Shown: positions 35,812 to 64,000, counted from the stretch's first letter. The stretch: 64,000 nucleotides of DNA from Tubiluchus corallicola (GCA_030141605.1 JAQGDQ010000588.1:64001-128000), one strand, 5' to 3'. Numbers and translations are program-made. Notes: generated by a model not told the origin, from the letters alone.

Positions 35812-36570
35812 AATGTATCACAGCATTTCTGTGAAAGTTATCGATTTTCTATTTATTTTTCTCTGTCCGAAGAAGTGGCTAATTGCAGAAAATTTTTATG
35901 GGAGTGGTCCGTTTAAAGTGCTGCAACACATGAGAAAACATTTTCGAGACTCGTACATTGCTTCTCTCAGCTTCCCTTGTTAAGAGACAATTATGATAGG
36001 CATTGACAAAAATTAGTCCCTTTCATCACCCGGAAGTAAGCGCGAGCATAACACCAACAAATTAAGCAACTTCGATCTTCCTTCGCATGTTTTCAGTGTC
36101 AGAGCTCTATGCGTTCCATTGTTAGATTGTTACAGTGTCATGCAACCAGAACGTTTTAGTAATTACACTTCCTTCTGCTCCCAAAAATAACATTTCCAAC
36201 GACACTTGAACACGAAATTAGACAATGTTGTCAGGTAACATTTAACGGCGGTATTAAGTTTCGTGTCTGTATAAATTCATAGAGGTATACGTAGTCTTGG
36301 AAAATTTTACTAAATAAAATTTTTTAAATTTGTCCTGCCACAACTTTAGCGCGAATGTTCGTAGTTCAAGCACCCCTTGTCACATCGCTGTCAACAATTC
36401 TTCTGTTGTCTTGTCAGATTGCGATTAACGCCAAAATGAGTGCGCATACAGGTAGGAATCCTTTCCTCGTAGGCGCATCATACGCCAACAAACTGTTTAC
36501 TCAAGATTCATCATTCTAGCAAGAACATGTCACATTAACTAGCTTCATATTTCTGGACTGTTGCGTGGGC

Positions 36571-36635
36571 AGCAGTTGGCGCAGTTAATATGGCCTACAC
36601 CTCTCGTGCGTGAGGGTTCAGGCCTGCTGTTCTAA
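36571..36635 (+). repeat. tRNA-derived SINE-like unit
   Basis: TTGGCGCAGTTAAT (A-box-like) followed by GAGGGTTCAGGCCTGC (B-box-like). No full tRNA fold is evident. Confidence 0.35.
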
Positions 36636-36859
36636 AGCAAAATAATTGTAGCTGCTTGTAATGCGTTATTTGCAATCAGATCTAATTACTTCTCTCACTA
36701 CGTTTTATCCAAACAGCGAAATCAAGTTGCAGCAGCACAAAGGTACGTGCTGCACTTATTCCTAGCGATTGGGTAATTAAATGAGAAAATCATTTAGCTT
36801 TAACATCAATAACATACGTTACTCGTGTCCATACTGCAATCTCATCAGGGTTAATTACA

Positions 36860-37260
36860 AAGTCCCCAGAATTTATTAGGTTTCGTGGGCATATTAATGC
36901 AGTAAAGAGAAGTATGTGACATCGGTGGATGACTATTGGACAGTATTACCTCAAATACAAATAATTAAGGCGCCCACCACAGTGAACGTGTTTAAAACCA
37001 CTGTGTTACCTATAATGTTGTATGGCAGTACCATTTGGTTGACCAAAAATAATGCCGACAAGTTTGATGATCTTGTATTCCACTGGACCAAGCTTCATCC
37101 GTCACGAGAGAAATTAGAATGGCTATGCGGCGTCCCACCACTGGACATTTTAACAGAGAGCATATTCATCAAGTTTAGATTAAAATATTAAATAAAGTCA
37201 ATTCAGACTGATATCAACAGTCGTATTTTAACATACTCGAAAGCAAACATGAACTATATG
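36860..37260 (+). mobile_element. LINE ORF2 C-terminal fragment
   Basis: Plus-strand reading contains RFRGHINAVKR, VNVFKTTVLPIMLYGSTIW and EKLEWLCGVPPLDILTES, the post-reverse-transcriptase region of LINE ORF2 (LPIMLYGS.IW is characteristic). It is truncated on both sides and is a separate insertion from the 27 kb LINE. Confidence 0.65.
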
Positions 37261-38841
37261 TCTCACAGGTGGTACAATCTACAAGTTCGGCAGCATATGG
37301 TAATTGCAGCATTAATGATTCATTGAACCTTTTACACCACTTGATCTGAATTTTTTAACAAGGCGGGAAAATTTTTGTGATTTAGGGATTTGGCGTAATA
37401 CGTAATAATTTTGACGTATTTTCTCGTTATAGTTTCTAACAGTCGCTATATTTATTGTGCAAGGATGGCGTCGTTTAATGCGAAATGATCCAATCCATCA
37501 ATGGAAACCATCATGCGCACAATGATTCAGCGTGACAAATTTGGGACTGGTGGAGCACAACCGGACGAAAGAGCACAAGTTTGAAAGAAAACCTGCTGCT
37601 TAAGGGACAGACTATCTGTTTTTAGAATTGTAATTTCACACGACAGTAGGCCCAAGTGAGGGGTTTTTATTATTGGAACTGAATGGTGCAAATTGTGCCT
37701 TTAAAATGAACGCAATTGTATGTAATTATTCAGTCGGACCTGCTCTTTTTAGTAAGATTTGAAATTTGTGACACTTCTGATGTTCTTTCTATGTGAACGT
37801 ACAACATATATGTAATGTATTAGGTTTTACGGCAGGTAATTTTAAAATAGGCTCACAAAACGTAGCAGTACGTAATGGTAACTCAAAAGTGGGTGGCCTA
37901 CCGTTGAAAAATATGCAAATGTTTTTCACGCTGCAGACCTCTTAGCAATAATGGAAACTTAATGGTTAAATTTTGTATCTCGACAGATTCCGCTCATTTG
38001 ATAACAAAATGTAAAACGAATTGTGCAGATTTCAATTTGCTGACTATTCAGACCTATATACATTATGATTTGTTAAAAAGCGAAGAAAATGAAAACTTTG
38101 GCTTGAGAAATTGTTGCTGATCCGACCTGTAGGACTACAAGAGTTAAAGCAAAATGACAATGTAAAAAACGCAAAGTTAGCAATTAAAAATCTCTCGGTT
38201 TTTTACTGCAATGTCAGGGGATTTCTATTGTAAATTTTATTTTGACGTAAACCTCTAAAGCAAATCTGTACTTATTCCTCTATTCTGCGTAATTGTCATA
38301 GCCCATAAATCAGTTTAAGCAGACATATTCAAGAAAAATAAACCACGAATAGATAATATTTATTTTAGTCTTCACTGCTCTCAAGCACATCAGTGGCAAG
38401 CAGGCGCAGATTCATAAAATTGATGAGTATCATATTACTAAAACGTTTGCTTTGTACATTTACTGTTAGCAGTGGAAATGTGCTGAGAGATAACGTTTTA
38501 TGTAGTGTTATGGACCTTGCATGTGGTATTGTTGACTAAACTGGAAAAAGATACAATAACAAACGATTTTACTGTGCACAGGTTTTTTACTAGTTGTTTT
38601 AATTACATAACACAAACAATCCTATACCTTCAACTATCAGCGCGTAGAGCAAGTACTTGACCTAGCACTACATGTACAAATTATTAAAAACGTACACAAA
38701 ACAGATTTACAGCAAGACAGGATTGCATGTATGTAGTGAAAATAGATTAGTACAGTTAATTTTTGTTGACACTGAAGTGGATTTAAAGACGATTCATCAA
38801 ATTAGAGAAAAAACACAGAGAAATTGAAAATAAACTATAGC
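37261..38841. other. Intergenic stretch
   Basis: AT-rich sequence between the GPCR 5' side and the MRLC 3' side. No exon, RNA gene or element with recognisable ends was found. Confidence 0.5.
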
Positions 38842-38847
38842 TTTATT
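38842..38847 (-). terminator. Candidate poly(A) signal of MRLC
   Basis: AATAAA on the minus strand about 450 nt after the MRLC stop. Confidence 0.45.
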
Positions 38848-39293
38848 AAATCAATAAAAATTCAATTAAAGATTGGCAAAATATTGTTCAGAAAACTCAA
38901 TGAAGTAAGAATGGTGGATACCGTTACGTAGAAACATTATTAGCTAGTTCATTAGGTTGTGCTTAGTTTGAACTGCTTTTAACAATGCCCATTGAAAGCT
39001 TTTGTAGAACACAGCAATTATTTGGCGTAACTATACTGGACCATAGGTTTCACAGATGCATCACGTGGTTAACCAGCACAGCACTGGCAGCGCCAGGTCC
39101 ATTGGTGGTTCTCTGGAGGAGGTTTGTTGCGCTAAAGGTAAACAGAACGCAGGCAAACACCCCTGCCAGATCACCAAAATAACGGTGCTTCAACTGAGAT
39201 AGAAAGAAGGACCTAGGAGGCTACGAGTGAGGTGCTGCTTGGCCAGATGGCTGACGTCCAGTGCAGTTTAGAAGAAGTTTCTTGACTAGACTC

Positions 39294-50216
<10,923 letters not shown>

Positions 50217-50219
<3 letters not shown>

Positions 50220-50500
50220 TCTGTCTGTGTATGTGTGAAATCAGGAAGAGGATCCTGGACAGATGCGTACAGCTGAAGCTACCACGGGAATGGAGAGACA
50301 CTGCCTCCAATGCAGAGTACAGTCGCTTGGCTGCTGTAAGCCCATTTTTGGGAATCGGTGATATTCGCTGATAGGCGTGCTTGGCAGGCTTCGAGTGAAA
50401 TCGTATCCGGTGCACCGCCGAGTAAAAATATACACAGCAAGCACACTGCTCTATTTTAGACCTTCTCCTGACAGTCCTCGCAGCAGACATTTTCGAGGGA
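50217..50500 (-). CDS. MYL9-like: MRLC exon 1: 5' UTR and start codon
   Basis: ATG at 50219-50217 is immediately followed by donor GTAAGT, so the exon contributes only Met; spliced to exon 2 the protein starts MSSEKTEKKK, as in other MRLCs (MSSKK...). The upstream boundary is not determined. If transcription starts above 50490, an upstream ORF (MSAARTVRRRS...) would overlap the true start. Confidence 0.75.
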
Positions 50501-50535
50501 TGATCCAGAAGTCGCGACGATTACGGCGCCCCTAA

Positions 50536-50543
50536 TGACGTCA
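50536..50543 (-). promoter_or_regulatory. CRE/ATF site in MRLC promoter
   Basis: Perfect palindrome TGACGTCA in a locally GC-richer stretch, about 320 nt upstream of the MRLC ATG. Confidence 0.4.
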
Positions 50544-50599
50544 CTGGAGGCGTGAAGCATCTGTTGTAAGACCGAAAATAACGTGAGACCTTAGTATGT

Positions 50600-53500
50600 T
50601 TGCACAGTCAGTTTGAGATATATTTTTTATCCCGATGAAGACCGTGTGGAAAATGTATTGGCAGAGACAAACCTTGTAGCACCTGTAAGAGGTCTAACTG
50701 GTCTGTACTAAGTGCAGATGCGGGCGTCTCATAGCATAACCTGCTGTATGTCATGATACGTTTTTCATCTTCATAAAACTGACATTCGGTAACAGGTGAA
50801 TTTTTCACGTACTGAAAATTCTAAAGATGACGTTGCATCATATATCGGTTAGATATTTTGACGTTTACGTTTACGTCTTTAAAAACTCTCTTAGAATGCT
50901 GGTTTCACACACAAAAAATGTTTTCTTTTTTTAGCAAACATATAATACAGAGTGCACGAATTTTCCACTTTACGTAAAATCACTGGACAGTGGATAATGT
51001 CCTCACAAAAACAGTTTTAACTTTGATAAGTTTTGCTTTATAATTCAATTAACGATTCTTCTCTGAGTGCTTAAAAGTCTTGATAGAATATTTTCTGCAT
51101 GCTGATATACAAGATTACATACAAGAATATTATCATAAAATTAGCTTTCTAGCAGACTAGCACCAGTTTCGGCAAAAAATTGTCCAGATAATATACATAT
51201 TTTTAATAAATTTGCCAAATTTGTGCATTAAAATAAATAGAATTGAGTTGCATACGATTTGCAGATGTACAAACATAGTCGAATATAGCTTTTCAAGCAA
51301 TGTGTGTAGCTGACTTATCATGGTTTGTGCTTACCGATCGCAGGTAAGCAAAACCGAGGATGGTCAAAGAAGTGGCCGTCTAGTCCGGTACTCACTCTAG
51401 ATAGTTTCACTCGTCATACTGAATTTTTTTGTTTATTTCGTCACTAAGGGACCGCGTATTCACGCCGAACGCTCCCAACCTGTTCCATCGTTGAAATCGT
51501 TGAGAATTGTAAGTTAGCTCTGCCACTGTGTGCTGAATTCCAGCTTGTTTTTTATTATACAAAACGGCTTTATTTGTGACAACGTAAAAACGTCTGCAAA
51601 TAAAATTCAAACTGCTAAGTACCCATTATTCAGTTATTCAACTTTCCTTTTTAGATAAGCTCTCATGTCAGTTTGTGCTTTGGAATGTACCATGACAAAC
51701 GGTTCGGGATGCAGAAAGTCCAGGCCATTGGGTGCTTTTGAATCCTGTATTTGGTGTAAGTGTTCTCACTGTGATAAAAGCCAGGACCTGTCCTGGGTTT
51801 TCCAAAACCACATAAAAGGAGCTGGTCTCAGAAGGTACCACATCCAGGACTCATTGCCGTAAACCCTACCTTGTAGTGAAAATACGTCAATACCGGTCAG
51901 ATAAAAAACAGGAGCAAGAGTCTCCTCGACTCTCCTTGACTAATCTAGCAAGCAGCAGTAGCATCAGCATCAGCAGTCGCACCACCACCACCACCAGCAG
52001 CAGCAGCTGTAGCAGTAGAAGCACATTTCGAAACCAATATAAACTGTTTTTAATGCGGGCGAAATGGCTACAGCCATTTACGCAGAGTATACAGTCACTA
52101 CAGTATAGCGTAAATAGGTACAAGTGACGTGAGACAAAACTACCAGGATGTCCTGGCAGCATTTTATGTGATAAACAGGGTTCATGTCGCATTCTGAAAT
52201 ACGTACCGATGAACAATAAACTTCATTTATTCATCAGATGCACCACCAGTTTACGACTTTTGATGGTCTGTTTAGCGAATGCTCTTGGCTGTTTTTCTTG
52301 TTGATGTATGCAGTATGCTCCTCTACTTGTGCAGCATCTCATCTAATAATCAAAGAGGATCCCGGCATAATACTTAGCAATGTGATACTTAGTTGTCTGT
52401 CCCACCACAACCATTTACATTAAGTAGCCTGCCAATGGATGCTGGATATCAATTTGCATAACAGATAAAAATAAAGAAAATAATATACATATAACAGCAA
52501 CAGAGAAAGAATAAAATAACTAGTTAGGTAATAGCATATGTGTGCTTATAACTAGTTATATAGTAGCATATGTGTATAAGAGGCTGCCGAGTTGCAGATA
52601 TGTCACAGTTGTATTAAAAATGCATATAATTATATCATAACAAATGAGTGACGTGTAGTGTGTATACTATAATGTCACTGGTAATTTGGTAATTCTAGCT
52701 TCACACGTTTTTGTAAAATTTTCACCTTTCCATTAGCATATTATGGAATTATGTAACTTTCTCATCGAATTATACACCTCTAGAATGTCACGAATTTGCA
52801 GGGTGTCTAAAAAAGAAAAGTCTCTTCTGGTTAAGTCATTTAAAACAACTTTAACAAATGAAAGAGTGTGGCTTTAAGCCAATGTAAGCTATCTAGCTTT
52901 CTTACATATAAATCTTTTAATGTTTAAATAATCACATTTGCCGTAATTATCATTATAATTACATTTAATAAATTCCAGATTGTAACCAAATGTTGACTGC
53001 ACAGAATATACTGCATTTTTCTCAAAAAAAGTTCACAATAGTATATAGTGTCTGTATTACTAATTTTCCATTAGTGAAATGTGTGAAAGATCACACCACA
53101 TAAAAACGTCTCCTGATTTAAATTGACAAAGCATGCTATGAAGCTAGACTGATTTTACAAAGTTTCGTGGTAAGATTAGAAGGGAATGTTTAAGATTAGA
53201 AGGGAATGTTTAACTGAATAATTGCATGTTTGGATATTACTGCAAAATTTTAAAGGTTTTTGCTTGTCAATACAAATTTATTAAACTACAAAAATATGAG
53301 TGTTAGAAGGATAAGAAAGCTTATTTCGAAAAGTGTTTCCCAAACTTAAAGTAAGACGCGATGATCTTTCATATGCTAACCTTTTTCAAGTCCGATAAAA
53401 GTATACATTTAACACAATTAATACTGCAAAAGTACGGTGCTACTGTAAGATATTCAGTGTGTTATACTAAACTAGGCAAGTTTTACAATAAAAATTCAAA

Positions 53501-55550
53501 TTTCAAATTTACCGCTGGGCTCACGTTTGAGCTATCGAACGTGTGTAGTTCGTCAGAAACTAACACATTTGAAATGAGAGGTACAGCACCTGTTTTTGTG
53601 CAATGCGTTTCCAAAATGTAGGCGCTAGTCGCCGTCTAACTAGCGAATGGCGAAATGCATGTAACGGCGAAGAACTAGTGGCGCGATCGCGAAATTGTGT
53701 TTGTGTGGTAATAATTCTTTCACTATTTTGAAAAAAACAGTATGTTTCCTTTCAATATTTTAAGGAGTAGATTGTTTTGACTCACAGTTCAAGATTGGGT
53801 CCGGTTTTCCTTTAAGTGATGGTTTATTAGTGCCAATGGTGGCACAAATACTGAGGCAGATATTCTCCGAGGACAGTCCACAGCTTCGTTTAGCTGACGT
53901 CACGTACAGAGTATTTTATCACCTTGTCTAATCTACAGTGGTATGGTTGTTGTGTGGCTGCTGTAAATTTGGATGTTTACGCATTCTGAAACGGATCGTG
54001 CAGCCGCGATGAAAATTATTACGATCCGCTGTAGAGTTTCAAATACCGATTAAACCTTTATGGACGCTGTAAAGACGTACAACTTATTTATGAGTGGCAC
54101 AACGCCCAGCTTTCAAGCATAGGCGCTTATAAATAATTGTCATTTATTCATAATTATTGTCATTATAATTATTTGAAGCAGAAGAACATTAATCATATTC
54201 CTAGAATATTTAATTAGGGCCTGCTATTGGCTTACTACATTACAGAATATGACTATACATTTCCCTGTTCGTGCAGGCTAAACTTGAATAATAATCTAAA
54301 TGATCACAGGCAGCCATAAATACATATTAAATTTCGCATTGCGTTACGACTTACATATCTAGTATTTATTATGTATGAAATAGAAGAGACTTTTCCTGAG
54401 ACTTGTAATCATCAACAGAGAAAAACGTAATGCCCTTTACAGTCTCAAAGATGGTCTCAAATATTATAATCTTTGAGATTATAAAAGGCTTAGGTTTTTC
54501 TCTGTTAGTTATATTCAGACAATGAACCATTAAATTTTACAAAGAGCAATAAAAATACAGTGTAATGCCATTTATAAAATGTGAGATATTAACGCAATTA
54601 AAAATATTACAAATATAATACAATAAAATGTTAGTTTAGAATTCTCATATTGGGTGAAATCCGCCCCGATACATTGTAAACACAACAACATCCAAGTATC
54701 TGCACATCAAATCGTGTAGCATCACATTACAGCTAGAAAGAATACGCTGTCTATACACACTTAAAATCACTTATGACGTAAAACCACAACTTCAATGAGG
54801 TACAACAAAATTACTACAACTTATAAATGAGGCCGAAACACCAAAGTGACAAGTAAAAAGTTCAAAGTAAAATGGTAAGCTGATTGTAGTTTGCGAAAGG
54901 TATGCTGATTATAACTCATCCAAAGAGGCAACTCGTAAAAAGTTGCACAATTAGAGCGAAACAAAGTTTGATTTCAACATTTGAGCAATTAGAAGACATG
55001 GTTTACTGAATTTTCTTAAGTTAAGACGTGTCATGATGAGTCAGTAAGATTGTCATTATAGTATTGTGTATACAATTGCTAAGATTTGGGCTAATAACAT
55101 ATGTATACCATTTAATTTACTTCAAAATTAGTTATTAAATTTTTAGTTGAATCGCAAATAATTTGTTAGTTACGACGACACTGTAGTGCATAACTGCTAA
55201 ATTACATAAAATTGACATTTTTGTTATTAGTGATTACGAATATTACGCTATTCGCTACTAGCATAAAAGTTTTATTATGTTTAGATGGAATGCCACGTTT
55301 TGATTAAATAAATGGATAATAAATACTGAGCAACTTGCATAATCCAAGCGTCTTAAAAAACGAAACAACTTCATGTGAAACAACCTTGACAACTTGGCAG
55401 CCGTTTTGTGAGTTAGCCTATGTGAACATCATGCTATAGGCTGCGTGCGTGACCTATTTTACAAATAGGGCATTCTTCACTTTAGCGTACAGTTGGATCT
55501 ACCTAGACCCGAGAAAAACAAGAAAATGTATTAACAAAGAAAGTAATAAT
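50600..55550. other. Intergenic stretch
   Basis: No exon was recognised. Notable items: a CAG/CAC/AGC-rich patch at 51951-52021, a 21-bp direct repeat (AAGATTAGAAGGGAATGTTT) at 53170-53212, another TGACGTCA near 53896, and a short inverted repeat at about 54445-54490. The rest is AT-rich and featureless to the eye. Confidence 0.45.
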
Positions 55551-55559
55551 TAAAAATAA

Positions 55560-56124
55560 AACTGCTGAACAGTTACGAACAATTTTACGCAAAGGAAGCT
55601 TGATGGTAGCTGGCGGAAAAGCTGAGTTGGTGTGACGAGTCTGAGATTGTGAATTATGGGTTTAGTAAATCAGCAGGTGCAGACGGCCAATCCGGTGGCA
55701 TGGAGACGGCGCTTGGTTCTCAGGACTCGTCGACACGGCCAACTGGCACTGATGACGGGCGTGTTATTTTTGTAGCCTCAACTTTTGAAAGTGTTTTAAG
55801 AACATTTACCAAGTCCACGAGGAAAGGCAGTCCGAGGAAGCTGAAGAGTCAAGAGCTGAAAATTCGTAAATAGGAGCTCAAACTACAGGCCATGAAGCTG
55901 AACCCGAATGTCTGCAGGTAGAGATGTCATCAGTTGGTGGCGTTAATGATGATGACAGTCAGAATGAGGTCGCGTCTAGGCAGGATGTGGCGCCATCTGC
56001 TGGTGAAAACTGCAAACAAAAAGTAACTGACTTATTGCAAACATCCGGTCTTCTTGCAAACGAGGTTTCAGGTGATGTCACACTAAAGGAGGAACAAATA
56101 TGCTCAAAAGAGCCTTCTTTTTAA
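55560..56124 (+). pseudogene. SAP-domain / coiled-coil remnant, probably mobile-element protein
   Basis: Opens with TAEQLRTILRKGSLMVAGGK then AELV, a good match to a SAP DNA-binding motif (LR..L..RGL...G.KAELVER). Then come a Ser/Gly-rich part, a basic heptad-like QELKIRK.ELKLQAMKLN, and an acidic tail with EMSSVGGVNDDDSQNEVASR and QKVTDLLQTSGLL. At least two frame changes and several stops break it. Such SAP plus coiled-coil proteins are common in retroelement-derived genes. The host family is not certain. Confidence 0.45.
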
Positions 56125-56159
56125 GTAACAATTTATTTAGCAATTCCGTGTGTTAAAAC

Positions 56160-56930
56160 TATTACATGGCATTACACATAAAATTTGCACAAACATCCGT
56201 TACATTAATAATTTTCCTGTTGCTGAATAACATGAAATTTGTTTTACTTAAATTTAACGACAATTTGTTTATTGCGAACCAATCGCTTAATTTGCCTAGT
56301 TCAGAATTTACTATTGTACACAATTCTCTTAGATTTTGCCGGCAGAAAATAGTGTCGTGTCGTCAGCAACTAAAATAAATTTTAATAATTTTGATACATT
56401 ACATATATCATTAACATAGACAATGAACAATTTTTGACCTAAAACTTATCCCTGTGGAGCGCCACAAACCGCATCTAAGTAATCAGATTCATTATTATCT
56501 ATTTTAAAATACTGTACTCTCTTTTGTAAGTAGCTCTTTACCTAATCTTGTGCAATACCTCTTATTCCATACGTTTCTAATTTATTTACTAGTAGCTCAT
56601 GATCGATCGTATCAAATGATCTTTTCAAGTTTATAGATATATGAACTATATAACATTTTTTTGTGATTTTCAGCCAAGCAAAGCTAGTGCAGTGCTTAGG
56701 TGAGATCTAAAACCATACTGGCATTTACATAAGTAAATTGCCTATGCCGTAGAAGTTATCTAAGCGCAACACAGACAGTTTTTCTAAAATTTTGGGAGAA
56801 CTGTGGGAGTAAAGCAGCTGGTCTATGGTTTGTGAAAACAGTCTTGTTACCTGCTTTGTGGGCAAATATTTCTTTCGCCGATTTTATCTTTTCTGGAAAA
56901 ATACGACTACTCTGTTCACTAATAACGAGT
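56160..56930 (-). mobile_element. CR1/jockey-like LINE RT fragment
   Basis: On the minus strand, with stops: FPEKIKSAKEIFAHKAGNKT, KRSFDTIDHELLVNKLETYG, RGIAQD, KSYLQKRVQYFKI, CGAPQG, QKLFIVYVNDI, then the catalytic box as LVADDT (near 56360) and LSDWFAINKLSLNLSKTNFM. It is a truncated, inactive copy adjacent to the glycogenin pseudogene. Confidence 0.8.
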
Positions 56931-56989
56931 GCGCATAGGTGCTAGTATGCAAGCGCAGGTGCTAGCATGCAATCTACAGCAGGTTAAAA

Positions 56990-57500
56990 CGAAACGTTGC
57001 TTGGTGATGATGATTACAAGCGGTTTCTTATGTTCTGGTAGAGCAACTTAGAAACAAAGTATGTAAAGTTTGTAAATTTGATTGATAGTCATGATATTGA
57101 AAATCTATTTTTATTGAGTCAACCAGAGTTGAATGTTCCATTTACTAACTTGCATTGTAAATGGCAGTTAACTCAATTTAGGGATTTAGATACTTTAGTA
57201 CTAAGTAACATTGATGACATGTTCAATTATGAAGAGTTCTCTGCTGCTTCTAATGTCGGCTGGCTGGACTTTAATTGTGGGGTGGTCGTGTTCAGGCCTA
57301 GTCTAAGTACTTATGAAAAACTTGTATTGCTTGCACAGACGGACGTTAGTACATTTAACGGAGGAGACCAGAGTTTGTTAAATTTATATTTCAGTATCTG
57401 GTGAACAGATTTTCATAAGCATCTGACTTTTGCATATATATAATGCAGAAGGGTGCCTACGGTTATTTGTCTGCTTTTAAACAATTTGGAAATCATGCTA
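56990..57500 (+). pseudogene. GYG-like: Glycogenin processed pseudogene (partial)
   Basis: Glycogenin is the GT8 self-glucosylating primer of glycogen. The 57078-57404 reading gives LSQPELNVPFTNLHC, LTQFRDLDTLVLSNIDDMF, GVVVFRPSLSTYEKL and FNGGDQSLLNLYF, collinear with glycogenin about residues 70-170. After a TGA and a frameshift the reading resumes as YGYLSAFKQFGNHANVV, matching the segment after the priming Tyr. The copy lacks about seven residues before DTLVL, including the DxD metal site context, and two residues near GW.DFN.G. It is continuous across what should be several exons, so it is an old retrocopy, not a working gene. N-terminal and C-terminal parts are absent or unrecognisable. 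Confidence 0.82.
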
Positions 57501-57789
57501 ATGTTGTTTAAGCTGATAGCTGATGAAGGAAATCAATTCTTAATGTAAAAACGATTGCCAGTACCCACTTAAACAAAGACATGGCTTTTATTCAAACATA
57601 ACATCTGCAAAGTTTCGATATACCCTACGTCATGATCATGGGCAACACACCTAAATAAAAGTACAGTGTAAAAGATACAAAAATGAACATTGTGACAAGT
57701 AAACAAGACAAATATTAAAAAATTGTAAACTTATATATCGTGTGGTTCAAAGCCAAATGACAGAAAAAATAAAGTTATGTTAGTCCACC

Positions 57790-57795
57790 TTTATT
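57790..57795 (-). terminator. Candidate poly(A) signal of pentraxin/LamG gene
   Basis: AATAAA on the minus strand, about 150 nt after the stop at 57943. Confidence 0.5.
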
Positions 57796-57942
57796 TCGTC
57801 TTAAAAACCAAACAATGATGATGACGATGAATATGGAAGCCTTTCCAGTCATGTCACACACTCTCATGTTCAGTATAACTATTTACCACCCCCTGCCACT
57901 AAGACAGTGAAAATAAATGAACAGTCAAACAGAGCTATTAAA

Positions 57943-62814
<4,872 letters not shown>

Positions 62815-63239
62815 CTAAAAATACACGATATTATAAAAAAAAAGTTACTTGACTACAAGTGTCCAAGACGTGTGCTTAGTTTATGTGATAAGAGCCTGTA
62901 GATTACCTACGAATGTTTGTAAAGTTAATTGGACAATCATTGGAACCGGGTCATGATATCTGACCCGAATGAACTATCAGAACCCGATCTTTTGGCTCGA
63001 CAGACACGACTGACCCAAGTGACCAAGGTTTGACAAAAATTTGGCACACTTCGCACAAGATATACACTTGCAAAGAAAAAAATAAAAATAACTGCTCCTG
63101 GATCCTCTATTTGTTATTTGCTTGTGTGGCTGCCTACTTGCTAGTTTATTTTTTATTTGACTGATTTTTATTTTTTGTGTGACTGGTCGGTTAGTTTTAG
63201 TTAATGATATATATATATGTATATATGTGTGGATGTGTG

Positions 63240-63277
63240 CGCGTGTGTGTGTGTATGTGTGCGCTTGCGTGTGCGTG

Positions 63278-63371
<94 letters not shown>
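63240..63371. repeat. (GT)n microsatellite
   Basis: Pure from about 63284 to 63371, with an imperfect GTGTGCG/GTATGT start. ORFs in all frames here are artefacts. Confidence 0.97.
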
Positions 63372-63375
<4 letters not shown>

Positions 63376-64000
63376 CATCTTCATTATCATATATTCACTT
63401 TGCGGACCACTTCAGAAATTGCTAATGGTGTTGTAGTTGTTAGTTAAAGTGTCATCCACGTTAAATTAAGAATTAATAATAATAATAATTTAACGAAACC
63501 AGATGGTACAGATACGCATAGAACTCGAAATTAAAGGAAGACTTCCCAGGAATCTGTATCGTGTTCTTTATATTGATTGACAAGAACGTAACAAGTGCTG
63601 AGATGTTAAAGACACTTGGCCATTGACCGTCACTGCATTTAGCTACCTATTTTTTGACTATATCGTGTTAGCTACATGATTTAACTACATCCGATGCATA
63701 TAAGCTTGTGTAAGCCCATAATTAACGTCATGTCATATATGGATTCTGAAGTTCTGAAAAATAAGTGAGAATGAATTGTTATTTTGAAGACTTTATAGAT
63801 GATTTCTGAACTTGTGAAAGAAATTAGAAAGTGGGTCAGTCCCGGTCTAGTGGCCTACCAGATCCAGCCGACCACTAAAAAGTGATCCAAAATGACCGGG
63901 GTTTTGTGGACCCGGGTTCGAACTCTGATCTAGGTGTAGGAAGTTAAAATGAGATTAGCCTAACAGTTAAGATAAAAACTTCAAAGTGACATGGATATAT
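63372..64000. other. Window end, no exon recognised
   Basis: AT-rich. The only structured item is a tRNA-like unit at 63843-63930. The upstream exons of the pentraxin/LamG gene were not found here. Confidence 0.45.
63843..63930 (+). repeat. tRNA-derived SINE-like unit
   Basis: CGGTCTAGTGGCC (A-box-like) is followed about 60 nt later by B-box-like GGTTCGAACTC at 63915-63925. The spacing is longer than in a tRNA, favouring a SINE. Confidence 0.4.

Noticed and set aside
35276-35983. Plus-strand ORFs opposite receptor exon 1
   Set aside because: The minus-strand reading has TM motifs and a fixed start; these are antisense shadows.
53361-53621. 86-residue plus-strand ORF
   Set aside because: No motif, no splice context and AT-rich composition; indistinguishable from chance.

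Overview
The window looks like animal (metazoan) nuclear DNA. It is AT-rich and holds interrupted genes with GT-AG introns, many decayed CR1-like LINE fragments, tRNA-derived SINE-like units, MITE-like palindromes, long microsatellites and widely spaced small exons. Nothing is prokaryotic. The gene content (SLP-76/BLNK-type adaptor, melatonin-receptor-like GPCR, myosin regulatory light chain, pentraxin/LamG protein) with this repeat load suggests a non-vertebrate animal; I cannot place the phylum. Exons were found by reading both strands for splice sites, phase continuity and family motifs, because most are too short or lack the ATG needed to appear as ORFs.

Layout. (1) About 649-22150, plus strand: the 3' part of an SLP-76/LCP2-BLNK-type adaptor in 15 exons, from the second half of a SAM domain through acidic YxxP and proline-rich segments to a C-terminal SH2 domain, stop at 20734. 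Its 8-kb fourth intron holds a 1.25-kb element with inverted ends, a TATA-driven 123-codon ORF that could splice in phase into the adaptor as an alternative first exon, and a CR1-like LINE wreck. (2) 24104-35811, minus strand: a two-exon class A GPCR of the melatonin-receptor-like type (449 aa), split by a 10-kb intron with a second LINE, a GTTATAAC-rich repeat cluster and an unidentified 100-codon open frame. (3) 38842 to about 50500, minus strand: a complete myosin regulatory light chain gene (187 aa) in seven coding exons. Its fourth coding exon exists as two tandem 102-nt versions separated by only 29 nt, too close to be spliced together, so they should be mutually exclusive. Its introns carry a 600-bp triplet-repeat tract, a 17-copy 33-bp minisatellite and a palindromic MITE. 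(4) 55560-57500: decayed sequence made of a SAP-domain/coiled-coil remnant, a CR1-like LINE fragment and an intronless broken glycogenin copy. (5) 57790 to about 62814, minus strand: the last three recognisable exons of a secreted-type pentraxin/LamG protein whose 5' part lies outside the window or was not recognised.

The genes do not form a shared pathway; the arrangement is ordinary neighbourhood. The strongest observations are the sterically exclusive MRLC exons, the candidate alternative promoter/first exon of the adaptor, and a NAGNAG acceptor that would toggle a YEEP motif to YAEEP. All exon joins are predictions from sequence only.
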